Counted from the first letter of the stretch, positions 32,364 through 41,612 are shown. The stretch is DNA of 50,669 nucleotides from Fibrobacter sp. (GCA_012515615.1 JAAYYB010000265.1:1-50669); one strand, 5' to 3'. Translations and numbers: made by a program. Notes: a model not told the origin generated them from the letters alone.

Positions 32364-34052
32364 ATGCAGGTCACTTTCCCAATCCTCATTCTGCTCTTTT
32401 TTTCCGGAATAATTTTCTCCGCACCAGTGTCCCAGCGCTCTTCAGTGCAGTTAAAAGATTCTGCCGTTGTAAAATGTAATTCCCAAATGAAAGAATTTGA
32501 CTGCCTCATCCTGAAACGCTTCAATAAACCTGAACAGATCAGAAACTACCTTGACTCGCTGGGTTATTTCAACCAGCAGTGGGACTCTATTAGCGGTGTT
32601 ATGACTGTTTACCCAGGAACTCGCAGCGTTGTGATTTACGAAACGGTATCCGGCTTTCCGGACGATTCTACTTCAGGTCTGCCGCCCATGGATATGCCAG
32701 CTCCCTATGATGCCGGTAAAATCAACAGCCGGGCCAGCCAGATCGCTCGATTCATGGCACAAAGTGGCTATCCATTTGCATCCGTTGCCGTGCAAATTGC
32801 AGAATCAGGCAGCAGAGATTCCCTTTTTGTAAAATTTATAATTAGAGCCGATCAGAAATCCTTTTTCTCATCACCTGTTCTTTCCGGGGAAACCACAACC
32901 TCCAGAAGAATTCTGATGAATGATGTTTTGTTCAGAGACGGGGATCTTTTTAATATCGATAAGGTTGAGCAAACCGAAAAAATGTTGAAGTCCAGATCCT
33001 ATATAGCTGATGTGGTCGCCGGGCCACCCGTGATTCCCGCCACTGATAAATCGCATCCCGATTCAGTTCAGAAAATATCCGTTCCGCTGACGATTGTTGA
33101 CAGATCAGGACTTGGTCTTGATGGAGCGATCGGGCTGGAGACAGTCAGGGGAGGTCCTCAGTTACAGGGGAATCTCAATTTTTCCTTTCTAAACCTCTTT
33201 CATGCCGGAGAATCGGTTCAGTTTGAGTATGCAGGCGATAAGAGTAGACAGAGATTTAATATCAATGCCGTTAAACCATGGGTGTTTAACATCCCGGTCA
33301 CAATAGGTGCCGGAGCAGGCATGGAAGTCATCAAAAATCAGTACGGCTTTGTTTTTGGTAAACTGAAGTTTATAGGCGAGATCGGTCCTGAGTGGAGAGC
33401 CGGTGTAGGTATGAACGTGAATGAAACTACCCCGTCGCGGGATTCTATAGGAGAATACGGCACCTTTTACGGAGCGGATCTTATTTTGTTCAGTATTCCA
33501 GAAGAAAACCGGGCAGGAAAGTTCTCCAGTGAGCTTTTGATAGAAACTGGAAGCGGACTGGCAAAAAAAGCCCGAAGATACTCCAGATCCCATTTTGATT
33601 TCTCGGGCGGGCTGCATTTCCCTTTGCTGAAGAACCAGGCTCTCCTTACCAGGCTGGTCTCAAAGCATCTTATCACAAACGAAAAGACGCTGCTTCCAGC
33701 CGAGATGTACAGAGTAGGCGGACATAATTCAATCAGAGGGTATGCTGAAAATGAGCATCCGTTCCGGACTATTGCCTATGGGCAGCTGGAGTATCTGCTT
33801 TATTTCATAAAAACCGGAGCTGTATTTATTTTTACTGACGGAGGAGTAGGTTTCAGACAGGGAATCGGTATTCATTCAGATCACCGGTTTCTCATGGGAT
33901 ATGGCCTAGGCGTGAGGCTGCCGTCAAAACTGGGAAGCCTTGAAATAGGGTGGGCGCGTAACTACCAGGAGCGTCGTGGAATGGGCCGTATTCATTTTCA
34001 GATCAAGAATACTCTTGCCGATATCAACACCAAAATTCAATCCGGTTTCTGA
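32364..34052 (+). CDS. Omp85-superfamily outer-membrane protein (BamA/TamA-like), first copy
   Basis: A 562-residue protein with a signal peptide (about 1-19, ending IIFSA), a POTRA-like periplasmic part (about 45-235) and a C-terminal 16-strand-type beta-barrel. MYRVGGHNSIRGYAENEHPF contains the IRGY version of the VRGF/Y motif that sits inside Omp85 barrels. The family inserts or transports proteins at the outer membrane. It has fewer POTRA repeats than classical BamA (about 800 residues), so it is closer in size to TamA or a specialised paralogue. Thirteen bases separate it from the TPR-like protein gene, suggesting an operon. Confidence 0.82.
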   Translation: MQVTFPILILLFFSGIIFSAPVSQRSSVQLKDSAVVKCNSQMKEFDCLILKRFNKPEQIRNYLDSLGYFNQQWDSISGVMTVYPGTRSVVIYETVSGFPDDSTSGLPPMDMPAPYDAGKINSRASQIARFMAQSGYPFASVAVQIAESGSRDSLFVKFIIRADQKSFFSSPVLSGETTTSRRILMNDVLFRDGDLFNIDKVEQTEKMLKSRSYIADVVAGPPVIPATDKSHPDSVQKISVPLTIVDRSGLGLDGAIGLETVRGGPQLQGNLNFSFLNLFHAGESVQFEYAGDKSRQRFNINAVKPWVFNIPVTIGAGAGMEVIKNQYGFVFGKLKFIGEIGPEWRAGVGMNVNETTPSRDSIGEYGTFYGADLILFSIPEENRAGKFSSELLIETGSGLAKKARRYSRSHFDFSGGLHFPLLKNQALLTRLVSKHLITNEKTLLPAEMYRVGGHNSIRGYAENEHPFRTIAYGQLEYLLYFIKTGAVFIFTDGGVGFRQGIGIHSDHRFLMGYGLGVRLPSKLGSLEIGWARNYQERRGMGRIHFQIKNTLADINTKIQSGF

Positions 34053-34064
34053 CAGGTTCGATAA

Positions 34065-35678
34065 ATGAGAGCGATACTGACAATACTTATTTTGATTGCA
34101 GCAGTTTATTCTTTACCTGCGCAGTGTCCTGATCCCGCGGTGGTTTCAGACCGCAATACTGGTGAAATTGCCGACACCTGTCTTTGCAGATATCTTGAGA
34201 AATTTTCCGGTGATCAGGTTAATGTATCACTGAAGAAATGGGCACACAATAACAGTCTGGGCAATGCTGCTCTTGTAAACTGCTACAGGAGTACTCTTCG
34301 AAGCAATGCTTCTGCCTGGCAGGAAATATTGAAAATCTGGGAGAAAAGCAACGGCACCCCATTCGATGTTTTCATGAAACTTGTAAACTCCGGCAAACCA
34401 GAACAGGCCGATTTGATATTTACAATATTTGAAGGTGAGGGCAGGCTTGATGCTCACGATCTGCTCAGATGGGCAAAGATAAAGAGCGTAATCGGGGATT
34501 TCAGGAGAATTCCCGGGCTTTTCTGCAGATTTATCAGATCAGAGCCAAGAATTACCTCTATTGCTCTCAATCAGTTCAGCGGTCTTTTAGGTGATATGCC
34601 TCTTTCTGCTGCCGACAGTGCAATTCAGCAGTTTCTGGACTGCGGCTTGGCAGGACCAGAGGCGGACACTGCCACAATAGCTTCCTGGGCGGCGGATGCC
34701 TGCTCGCGCCTGGGCTTATACGAAAGAGAAGTTGAGATACTCAAATCATCCCGGCTGCCATCCCTGAGAGAAGAGCTCCTTGATGCGGCGAAAAAAAGAT
34801 TTATCAGACGCAATTACAAAGATGCTATAGAAGCGGCCAGGGAGTTTTATCGTGGAAATGATGACAAGGAAGATTTGAGAGCAGCCGCGACTATTATTTA
34901 TCAATCATTCCGGGAGCTTGGCCATGCAGATTCCGCTCTCTTATGGTTTGAGCGTTCGGGGCTTAAAACAGAGGCATCCAATGCAGAGGCTGTAGTGCTT
35001 TATCAGAATGCTGGTGATTTCAGCAAGGCATCGGGTCTGATCGATTCGCTTTCAAGGTCTATTGTCCGCGATACACTTCTTATCAGGCAGTATTTATTTA
35101 CAGGTGAGCGGGAAAAAGCGGCTAAATCTGTTCAGAGTTCAAAATTTCTGACTAAATCGGAGAAACTGAACGTACTATGGGAAATAAGGACACTTCTTTT
35201 CAGCGGGAAAATAAAAGAGTTCAACGAATACCTGAATAAAACCAAAATCGTTCCATCCTGGAACTTTGCCGGAGAACTGCTTTCATATAAATACAGGATG
35301 CAAAGATTTGGTAAATCGGAAACTGCACTTGATACGTGGGCAGAAATCGAATATAATATCTACATCGGCAAACCTGAACGTGCTTCATCTCTTCTCTCTG
35401 AGGCAAAGGTGCCAATGGATTTGAAAGGTCACCTGGTACTGCGCCTGGCTGAAGCCTTGATTGAAAAGGGGCACAACAGCGCGTCACTTAAGCTGCTGGC
35501 CGGCTGGGATGAATCGGGGGCTGCACCTGAGCTTTTGTATTACAAGGGAGAAGCATTGATGCGTACGGGTGAGATTGACAGCGCCAGAGCAATAATGAAC
35601 CGGATTGTACTTCAGCATCCGGATGATGTTTTTTCAGGTAAGGCACGAATCTTTCTTTCCGGACTTGATTGGAAATAA
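34065..35678 (+). CDS. Secreted tetratricopeptide-like repeat protein
   Basis: A 537-residue protein with a signal peptide (about 1-19, ending YSLPAQ). The remainder is helical with TPR-like repeats, clearest near the C-terminus (LYYKGEALMRTGEIDSARAI). It would act in the periplasm as a protein-binding scaffold. It follows the Omp85 gene closely, so it may be a partner of that barrel, comparable to the helical lipoproteins of the BAM complex, but it has no lipobox. The start at 34065 has AGG eight bases upstream. No named family is recognised. Confidence 0.65.
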   Translation: MRAILTILILIAAVYSLPAQCPDPAVVSDRNTGEIADTCLCRYLEKFSGDQVNVSLKKWAHNNSLGNAALVNCYRSTLRSNASAWQEILKIWEKSNGTPFDVFMKLVNSGKPEQADLIFTIFEGEGRLDAHDLLRWAKIKSVIGDFRRIPGLFCRFIRSEPRITSIALNQFSGLLGDMPLSAADSAIQQFLDCGLAGPEADTATIASWAADACSRLGLYEREVEILKSSRLPSLREELLDAAKKRFIRRNYKDAIEAAREFYRGNDDKEDLRAAATIIYQSFRELGHADSALLWFERSGLKTEASNAEAVVLYQNAGDFSKASGLIDSLSRSIVRDTLLIRQYLFTGEREKAAKSVQSSKFLTKSEKLNVLWEIRTLLFSGKIKEFNEYLNKTKIVPSWNFAGELLSYKYRMQRFGKSETALDTWAEIEYNIYIGKPERASSLLSEAKVPMDLKGHLVLRLAEALIEKGHNSASLKLLAGWDESGAAPELLYYKGEALMRTGEIDSARAIMNRIVLQHPDDVFSGKARIFLSGLDWK

Positions 35679-35709
35679 CAGAGCTGAACAGATAAAAAAA
35701 GGATTTTAC

Positions 35710-35955
35710 ATGAGCATCAGATGGATAAAGAATGTCATTGTTGATGGCCAGAAGAGTACACTGGAAATTCAGATAGGTGATAAACGGATCGGCGACAAAT
35801 GCTACACCAGAATCAATGATGAGGTAGAATCCTGGTTTGACAACCGCCATGACACTCGCAATGATATTATCGAGCAGGGTATAGAGATACTTCGCAACAG
35901 GCTTGAAAACAGAACTGTGACTTATCCGGATGGAAAAAAATATGACTGGCAATGA
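35710..35955 (+). CDS. Small protein of unknown function
   Basis: An 81-residue protein starting at an ATG with AAGGA seven bases upstream. The sequence (WIKNVIVDGQKSTLEIQIGD, later NRHDTRNDIIEQGIEILRNR) suggests a short beta-sheet followed by a long helix. It has no signal peptide or membrane segment. Its end overlaps the start of the GH57 gene by 26 bp, suggesting translational coupling with that enzyme. I do not recognise a family. Confidence 0.6.
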   Translation: MSIRWIKNVIVDGQKSTLEIQIGDKRIGDKCYTRINDEVESWFDNRHDTRNDIIEQGIEILRNRLENRTVTYPDGKKYDWQ

Positions 35956-38431
35956 TCAACCTAAAAAGTACGTAATTGTACACGGGCATTTTTATCAGCC
36001 GCCGCGGGAGAATCCCTGGATCAACAAGATAGAGCAGCAGCCTTCTGCCGCCCCGCATCACGACTGGAACGAACGCATTTACGATCAGTGCTATCGCCCT
36101 AACGCCTATTCACGACTGCTTGATTCTAAAGGGATGATAGTTGATATTTACAACAATTATCTCAGTATGAGCTTTAATATCGGGCCGACACTTTTTTCAT
36201 GGCTTGAGCAGTTTCATCCTTTAACTGCCAAAAGAATCATAGAATCAGATGCCCAAAGCTGCAAGGCTATGGGAGGGCATGGAAATGCACTCGCCCAGGT
36301 TTATAACCACATCATAATGCCGCTTGCGTCAAGGCGTGATCAGTTGACTCAGATCCGGTGGTCAAAGCATTTCTTCCAGAAGAGATTCGGACGTGACCCG
36401 GAAGGGATCTGGCTTGCCGAAACCGCCATAAATATGGAAACTGTTAACTGCCTGATAGAGGAGGGCATCAAGTTTGTTGTCCTCTCGCCAAGTCAGGCTG
36501 AGTGTTTCAGGCCGATGCAGGACAATGCCCAATGGGTATCTACTGTCAGCAATGGAATCGACACCAGACGCACCTATCGGATATTTCCTAAAAATCGGGA
36601 CGGTCAGAGGATGCCGGGGCATCTGGATGTTTTTTTCTTTGATGAAGGATTGTCAAAAGAGATAAGTTTCGGGGGGCTGCTTAAAGACGCTCATATTCTG
36701 GGGAACAAAATCAGATCCTGTTTCGATGACAGCTACAAAACAGATCAGCTGGTCACAGTCGCCACCGATGGAGAGACTTTCGGCCATCATAAACCTTTTG
36801 GTGATATGTGTCTGGCCTACTTTTTCAAGAATGTAGCTTCAAAACTGGATATTACACCAGTCAACTTCGGATACTTTCTTGAGAAGAACCCGCCTCAGTA
36901 CGAAGTTAATCTGAAGGATTCTTTCGGGGAGGGGACTGCCTGGAGTTGTGCGCATGGTGTGGGCAGGTGGAAAAGGGATTGCGGATGTCACACCGGAGGA
37001 GAGAGCCACTGGAAGCAGACCTGGCGGGGTCCAATGCGGGATGCTCTCGCAAGGCTTCAGGAGAAGGTCGACGATGTGTACCAGACTGAAATGGGGAAGT
37101 ACTGTGATGATCACTGGGAGGTGCGGGATAAATACATCGCTGTCTTCGGTGAACCATCTCTGAAAAAATTCAAAACATTTCTGGAAAAGCAGTGCGGTAT
37201 TGCCGGCCTCGATAAATCAAAAGTCATGGACATAAGGAGACTCCTGGAAGCACAGAAATATGCACTGTTCTCATTTACCTCCTGCGGGTGGTTTTTTTCT
37301 GATATAAGCGGCATTGAATCGATTCAAAATCTTGCGTATGCCTGCCGTGCCCTGCAGCTGGGTATACCGGAGTCGGACAGAAAAGCAGTTCTTGACAGTT
37401 TCCTTGACGACCTCGAAAAGGCACAGAGTAACCTGCCGAACACAAACGGCAGAACTCTTTTTGAAAAGGAACTCCTTGCATACTATGAACATTGTAAAAT
37501 TATAGCTTTCTCGGCGGCGGTTCAGAAGACTCTAGATATCAAAAAGTCATTTCAGTTTGAGCTCTTCGGGTTCAATGTAAAACTGAACCAGATAATGACC
37601 GTAAAAAACGGAGCACTCTCCTATGATGCTTTTAATGTCGAGATGGAAAATGAGTTTAATGGAGAATGCGGCAACTGGTCGGTTCTGGTCGCTACCAGAA
37701 GCAATTCAGAGGTAACCGGATGGGTTCTGCCTGCATCCAGTATCATTGATAAGAAGTCCCTGCGCCCGGAGATGTGGATGGGGCATGCAGATGCTAAACC
37801 GTATAATTTCGCTGATACCTTCCCTTCATCTCAGCTGGAGCTGAAGGAGTTTTTCCTTCACAAGATCACAAAGGACACAGATGCCCGTTTCAGTATATGG
37901 ATGAAGAAAAACGAGAGGGAACTGGCGTTGCTTTCGGGTCTGAGCTCCCTGGTTCCAGAATACTGTAAGGCTCCGCAGTCTTTTGTCTACCAGGAGCAGT
38001 GGAACCGCCTTATAGCCAGACTTGAAACCAGCGGAAATGAGGACGCGATCTTCGCTGAGCTGCTTGAGCTGTCAAGGGTTATTCAGCGCTATGATATTCC
38101 ACTTGACTTAAAAGGGTCTGCTGTTATTCTGGAAAATCTCCTGCTTGCGGAATTGAATAATCTCACAAAGAGTTTAAAAGAGAAATCTTGCGAACGGGTA
38201 AGATTCTTCCTGAATCTGGTGGATCGTTTCTCAATTCCAGTTTATAAACACAAATTAGAGGATCTATTCAGTCCTATTCTCAATAACAGCATACGTGATC
38301 TGTATCTGAAGATTAAAGAGAACGGGCAGGATGATGCCGGAGGAGAAGATACTACTCTTTTACTGAAACTACTCAGTTTTGCCAGGCGCATGAACTTCAA
38401 TACCGATGCATTTCAAATAACTGAGAAGTAG
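35930..38431 (+). CDS. Glycoside hydrolase family 57 protein with DUF3536-like region
   Basis: An 833-residue cytoplasmic GH57 enzyme, likely acting on alpha-glucans such as glycogen. Unlike the GH57-like protein at 7.6-9.5 kb, it keeps the catalytic signatures: VHGHFYQPPRENPW near the N-terminus, the nucleophile E164 in GIWLAETAINMETV and the acid/base D280 in TVATDGETFGHHKPFGD. The long C-terminal part (from about 420) fits the DUF3536 extension of one GH57 subgroup. An alternative ATG lies at 35942; neither has a strong ribosome-binding site, in keeping with coupling to the small gene it overlaps. Substrate not determined. Confidence 0.83.
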   Translation: MEKNMTGNDQPKKYVIVHGHFYQPPRENPWINKIEQQPSAAPHHDWNERIYDQCYRPNAYSRLLDSKGMIVDIYNNYLSMSFNIGPTLFSWLEQFHPLTAKRIIESDAQSCKAMGGHGNALAQVYNHIIMPLASRRDQLTQIRWSKHFFQKRFGRDPEGIWLAETAINMETVNCLIEEGIKFVVLSPSQAECFRPMQDNAQWVSTVSNGIDTRRTYRIFPKNRDGQRMPGHLDVFFFDEGLSKEISFGGLLKDAHILGNKIRSCFDDSYKTDQLVTVATDGETFGHHKPFGDMCLAYFFKNVASKLDITPVNFGYFLEKNPPQYEVNLKDSFGEGTAWSCAHGVGRWKRDCGCHTGGESHWKQTWRGPMRDALARLQEKVDDVYQTEMGKYCDDHWEVRDKYIAVFGEPSLKKFKTFLEKQCGIAGLDKSKVMDIRRLLEAQKYALFSFTSCGWFFSDISGIESIQNLAYACRALQLGIPESDRKAVLDSFLDDLEKAQSNLPNTNGRTLFEKELLAYYEHCKIIAFSAAVQKTLDIKKSFQFELFGFNVKLNQIMTVKNGALSYDAFNVEMENEFNGECGNWSVLVATRSNSEVTGWVLPASSIIDKKSLRPEMWMGHADAKPYNFADTFPSSQLELKEFFLHKITKDTDARFSIWMKKNERELALLSGLSSLVPEYCKAPQSFVYQEQWNRLIARLETSGNEDAIFAELLELSRVIQRYDIPLDLKGSAVILENLLLAELNNLTKSLKEKSCERVRFFLNLVDRFSIPVYKHKLEDLFSPILNNSIRDLYLKIKENGQDDAGGEDTTLLLKLLSFARRMNFNTDAFQITEK

Positions 38432-38545
38432 GAGAACGGCGGAAATGCAGCTTTTTTATTACTTTGCATTTTTCGCCATTTTTAGATATATTTTAAGACA
38501 GACCAATTCTGTAGCATAATTATGAAATCCAAAATAAGGTTGAAT

Positions 38546-38806
38546 ATGAACGAAGGAATGATCCTTTTTTACCTGGTCCAGATCTTTATTCTCCTTCTGG
38601 GGATCTCTATCGGGCACAGTATTCTGCTATTTAAGATTCGCCACGAAGAGAATCGGAAAAGAGAATTAGAATTGGCACTGCTGGAGAAGCGGGCTGATGT
38701 GCTGATGCAGGGCAAGAAAGTTGCTCATGACATCGAAGAGGCACTTTATCAGGCTAAGATTCAGCAGGAAATCGATGATATAATTAAGAAAAACGGCTCT
38801 CATTAA
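38546..38806 (+). CDS. Small membrane protein with coiled-coil tail
   Basis: An 86-residue protein with one N-terminal transmembrane helix (about 5-26) and a charged helical tail (EENRKRELELALLEKRADVL) that may form a coiled coil. The start at 38546 has AAGG six bases upstream. An earlier in-frame ATG at 38522 adds eight residues, but a -10-like CATAAT (38515-38520) directly before it suggests that transcription begins after it. Function unknown; no homologous family recognised. Confidence 0.5.
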   Translation: MNEGMILFYLVQIFILLLGISIGHSILLFKIRHEENRKRELELALLEKRADVLMQGKKVAHDIEEALYQAKIQQEIDDIIKKNGSH

Positions 38807-38816
38807 TCCGCTATTT

Positions 38817-38846
38817 GAAGTGTGGAGATACAAAGCTCCATACTTC
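38817..38846 (+). terminator. Stem-loop after the small membrane protein gene
   Basis: An 11-bp stem, GAAGTGTGGAG with CTCCATACTTC (one G-U pair) and an 8-base loop, ten bases past the stop. It lacks a T tract. It separates the small gene from the tandem repeat array. Confidence 0.5.
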
Positions 38847-38898
38847 GTATTACATTCTCAGAACCTGCGGTATATTTCACCTCGATTACAGTTCCCAT

Positions 38899-39327
38899 TT
38901 AGACCCCGGAGATGACATCGTGAAGTTCGCGGGAGTTAAGTCGTTGTTTCACCCCTGAGATGACTTAGGGACTCTCACCGGATGCATTTAACGGGTTAAG
39001 TTCATACATTTATCTCAGAGGTGACTTAGTGACTCTCCCCAGATTCATTTAATAAGTTAAGTCGCTGTTTCACCCCAGAGGTGACTTAGGGACTTTCCCC
39101 AGATTCATTTAACGAGTTAAGTCATACTTTCATCTCAGAGGTGACATAGTGACTCTCCCCAGATCCATTTAACGAGTTAAGTCATACTTTCATCTCAGAG
39201 GTGACTTAGTGACTCCCCAGATTCATTTAACGAGTTAAGTTCACTCTTTCACCTCGGAGGTGACTTATGGATCCCCTTGGACTCATTTAACGACTTAAGT
39301 CACTATTTCACCCCAGAGGTAACCCGT
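38899..39327. repeat. Tandem array of about 60-bp units with palindromes, upstream of an Omp85 gene
   Basis: Seven to eight head-to-tail units. The core GRTGAC occurs at 38911, 38959, 39020, 39080, 39140, 39200 and 39259, and as GGTAAC at 39318, so spacing is 59-61 bp after a shorter first unit. Each unit has a palindrome TTAAC-NN-GTTAA or close variant (starts at 38988, 39049, 39109, 39169, 39227, 39287). Each also has an inverted repeat TAAGTCA ... TGACTTA that places the purine-rich CAGAGGTGA in a hairpin. The last unit supplies the ribosome-binding site of the Omp85 gene. The unit is repeated whole, so it is not CRISPR. Confidence 0.92.
39316..39320 (+). promoter_or_regulatory. Ribosome-binding site formed by the last repeat unit
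   Basis: GAGGT, five bases before a GTG at 39326, is the same CAGAGGT element that is present in each upstream repeat unit. Confidence 0.6.
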
Positions 39328-41191
39328 GAATTCCTCTCCCATCCCGCTCCACAACTCTGGTATCCCCCTTGCTATCTCTTATAAAACCCTTTCCACAGGC
39401 TGCGTCGTGAAATGGTTAATTATCCTCTCCACTCTCCTTTCCTCTCCCCTGGCTGAAGAACAATGGCCGGTGGGCGATATCCAGTTTATTGGTAATTACT
39501 CCATTAGAGAAAACAAACTTTTAGATCAGATGATCCTTAAACCAAAGGGCATCTTTCAGAAAATCGAATTCTCTTTTTCCCAATTAGTTGAAGATATCGC
39601 TGCCCTTCAGGAATTTTATCGAAGACAGGGTTTTTTCAACGCCAATGTAAATCTGGCTAAACTGGACCGCGATTCCTCTGCCCGCACAGTAGACATCGTT
39701 CTTATCATTGATGAAGGCCATCAAACAAAAATTGACACTGTCACTTTCAGTGGGGACGCGGTTATAGAGACTCTGAAGCTGCTTGGATCGACCGGCATGG
39801 AACCCGGGGAGCCGCTTCTTCTGGAGGGGATTGATTCCCTGCAGGGGAAGATCTACGGGGAGCTGCATGAGAAGGGGTATATGTTTGCTCAGGTAGAGTG
39901 CTGCTATGAGCTCGACAGCTCAAGGACCAGCGCATCTGTAGACTGCGACATTGAAACCGGGCCATTTGTGCGGGCGGGTGTGTTGAATATTCTGGGACTG
40001 GACAAGGTAAAAGAGATCGTTGTAGAGCGGGAGCTTCAATTTTCCGGTGGCAATCTATTGACATCTGATTCTATCGAAAGATCGATAAATCGTATTTACA
40101 CTACTGGGTTGTTTGAATTTGCGGGGATTGAACCTGTAGATACATTCTCACAGTTGCCTGATTCCGATTCGGTGACTGTTCCGGTGCTCATTCAGGTGCG
40201 GGAACTGGAACGGATGTTTCAGGTTCAGATCGGGGGCGGCTATCAGTCTGCCAGGGGATTTTATCTTGATGGTGAGGCTTCCTACCGTAACTTTTTCGGG
40301 TTAGGACATCGGTTGACAGGCTCCGGGGATATCTCTTCCAGTTTGCAGGGTACGCGTTTGAAATACTCTTATCCCTGGATCTTTTCTCTGCCTTTGGATG
40401 CTGATTTCACCTCTTTTCTGGAGCGCAGGGATGAGGATCTGTTTACAGGGCTTTTTTACGGTGGAGAAGCGGCACTAGGCGGGGAGCTGGGGATGTATAA
40501 CAGCTTTCGGGCCTGGAGCCGTCTTGAACGGGTGAACTGGATTGATGATCCTTCTGGAGCCGGGCAGGATTTAAGGCTGAATACATTGATTTTAGGACTT
40601 GCGGTGCGAAGGGATACTCGCTTAAGCCCTCTTTTGCCTGGATCGGCAGTGTATATGCATCTTGAGGGGCAGATTGCAGGACCTGGACTCTCATGGAGTA
40701 ATCAATTCTACAAATCTGTGTTGGATTTTCGGGCATATTTTGGCTTTTTCGACAGAAGATGGGGGATTTCTTCAGCTATTCTGGCCGGGTATGTTGATGG
40801 TTATGGGGAAAGTGGAGATTTGGTGCCGCCCCAGGAGCTTTTCTTTCCCGGCGTTTCTGGCGGCAGGTCGGTACGCGGCTACGATGAAGAGACGATAATG
40901 CCTGTAAATGATCAGGGAGATGCAGTCGGGGGAAAGCTGCAGCTGATTATCAATGCATTTGAACTGCGTTTTCCTGTTTACAAATGGTTTAGCGGCGCGG
41001 TTTTTGTCGATGCCGGTAATATCTGGGCTTCAGCAGAAAATTCCGCTTTTTCTGATCTGCACTGGTCTGTGGGGGCCGGGGTACGCATTATGTGGCCCTT
41101 TTTTCTGGCAAGGTTCGATTACGGGATCAGGCTTGACAGCGATGCGGACCTGGATGGCAGGCTGGAATTTGCGGCAGGCTTGCCGTTCTGA
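39326..41191 (+). CDS. Omp85-superfamily outer-membrane protein (BamA/TamA-like), second copy
   Basis: A 621-residue protein with POTRA-like domains (about 47-320; for example ALQEFYRRQGFFNANVNL and GELHEKGYMFAQVECCYEL) and a C-terminal Omp85 barrel with FFPGVSGGRSVRGYDEE and AVFVDAGNIWAS. It probably inserts or translocates proteins or lipids at the outer membrane. The GTG at 39326 has a good ribosome-binding site but leaves a 27-residue extension before the signal peptide; a GTG at 39407 would give MKWLIILSTLLSSPLAEE, a normal signal peptide, with a weak site. It is paralogous in layout to the gene at 32.4 kb. The repeat array lies directly upstream. Confidence 0.85.
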   Translation: MNSSPIPLHNSGIPLAISYKTLSTGCVVKWLIILSTLLSSPLAEEQWPVGDIQFIGNYSIRENKLLDQMILKPKGIFQKIEFSFSQLVEDIAALQEFYRRQGFFNANVNLAKLDRDSSARTVDIVLIIDEGHQTKIDTVTFSGDAVIETLKLLGSTGMEPGEPLLLEGIDSLQGKIYGELHEKGYMFAQVECCYELDSSRTSASVDCDIETGPFVRAGVLNILGLDKVKEIVVERELQFSGGNLLTSDSIERSINRIYTTGLFEFAGIEPVDTFSQLPDSDSVTVPVLIQVRELERMFQVQIGGGYQSARGFYLDGEASYRNFFGLGHRLTGSGDISSSLQGTRLKYSYPWIFSLPLDADFTSFLERRDEDLFTGLFYGGEAALGGELGMYNSFRAWSRLERVNWIDDPSGAGQDLRLNTLILGLAVRRDTRLSPLLPGSAVYMHLEGQIAGPGLSWSNQFYKSVLDFRAYFGFFDRRWGISSAILAGYVDGYGESGDLVPPQELFFPGVSGGRSVRGYDEETIMPVNDQGDAVGGKLQLIINAFELRFPVYKWFSGAVFVDAGNIWASAENSAFSDLHWSVGAGVRIMWPFFLARFDYGIRLDSDADLDGRLEFAAGLPF

Positions 41192-41306
41192 GGGTTTCAG
41201 CCGATTCAGAAAAAAATCAAATTCCTGCAATTTCTGATTATTACAATGCGTATTAATCGTTTCAAATGTAAAAAGGGCAGGAAAAATAAAAAAAGAAAAA
41301 AATGTA

Positions 41307-41335
41307 TTGACATAGTGTTTAGAATTCATTATTAT
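41307..41335 (+). promoter_or_regulatory. Strong sigma-70-type promoter with A-rich upstream element
   Basis: TTGACA (41307-41312, full consensus) and TATTAT (41330-41335) are separated by 17 bp. The 35 bases upstream are almost pure A with a few G and T, like an UP element. It drives the small acidic protein gene; the leader is about 48 bases. Confidence 0.75.
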
Positions 41336-41371
41336 TTGATCTGCATTTTTTCTTCAAGCTACTAAAAGCGC

Positions 41372-41380
41372 GGAGGGGGG
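41372..41380 (+). promoter_or_regulatory. Purine-rich ribosome-binding site of the small acidic protein gene
   Basis: GGAGGGGGG ends nine bases before the GTG start at 41390, an unusually G-rich site that supports the start codon. Confidence 0.6.
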
Positions 41381-41389
41381 TGATATCAG

Positions 41390-41575
41390 GTGATTTTAGA
41401 TGAACAATTTGATGCTGATGAAATTCTGCGAGATGTAGATGAAAGATACCATGATGATGATGCTCAGAGCGAAGAGGATATGCGAGAGCTTAATTTTGGA
41501 AATCTCCATGATGAGAATGCAAATTTCAGCGACATGGCAAGTGATCTAGACAGTACAGATGACCTCTGGGAATAA
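41390..41575 (+). CDS. Small, very acidic protein of unknown function
   Basis: A 61-residue protein starting at a GTG. It has 15 Asp and 8 Glu, only 3 Arg, no Lys and no Cys, giving a net charge near -20. There is no signal peptide or membrane segment. The sequence (EQFDADEILRDVDERYHDDD) may form an amphipathic helix and then a disordered tail ending in DDLWE. It has its own near-consensus promoter, strong ribosome-binding site and intrinsic terminator, so it is real, monocistronic and likely abundant. I recognise no family; a binding partner with a basic surface, or mimicry of nucleic acid, is possible. Confidence 0.72.
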   Translation: MILDEQFDADEILRDVDERYHDDDAQSEEDMRELNFGNLHDENANFSDMASDLDSTDDLWE

Positions 41576-41612
41576 ACCGGATTGTACTGTCAATCACACC
41601 GGTTTCGTTTTC

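Noticed and set aside
38899..39327. CRISPR array
   Set aside because: The whole 60-bp unit is repeated with scattered changes; there are no unique spacers between short repeats and no cas genes in the window.
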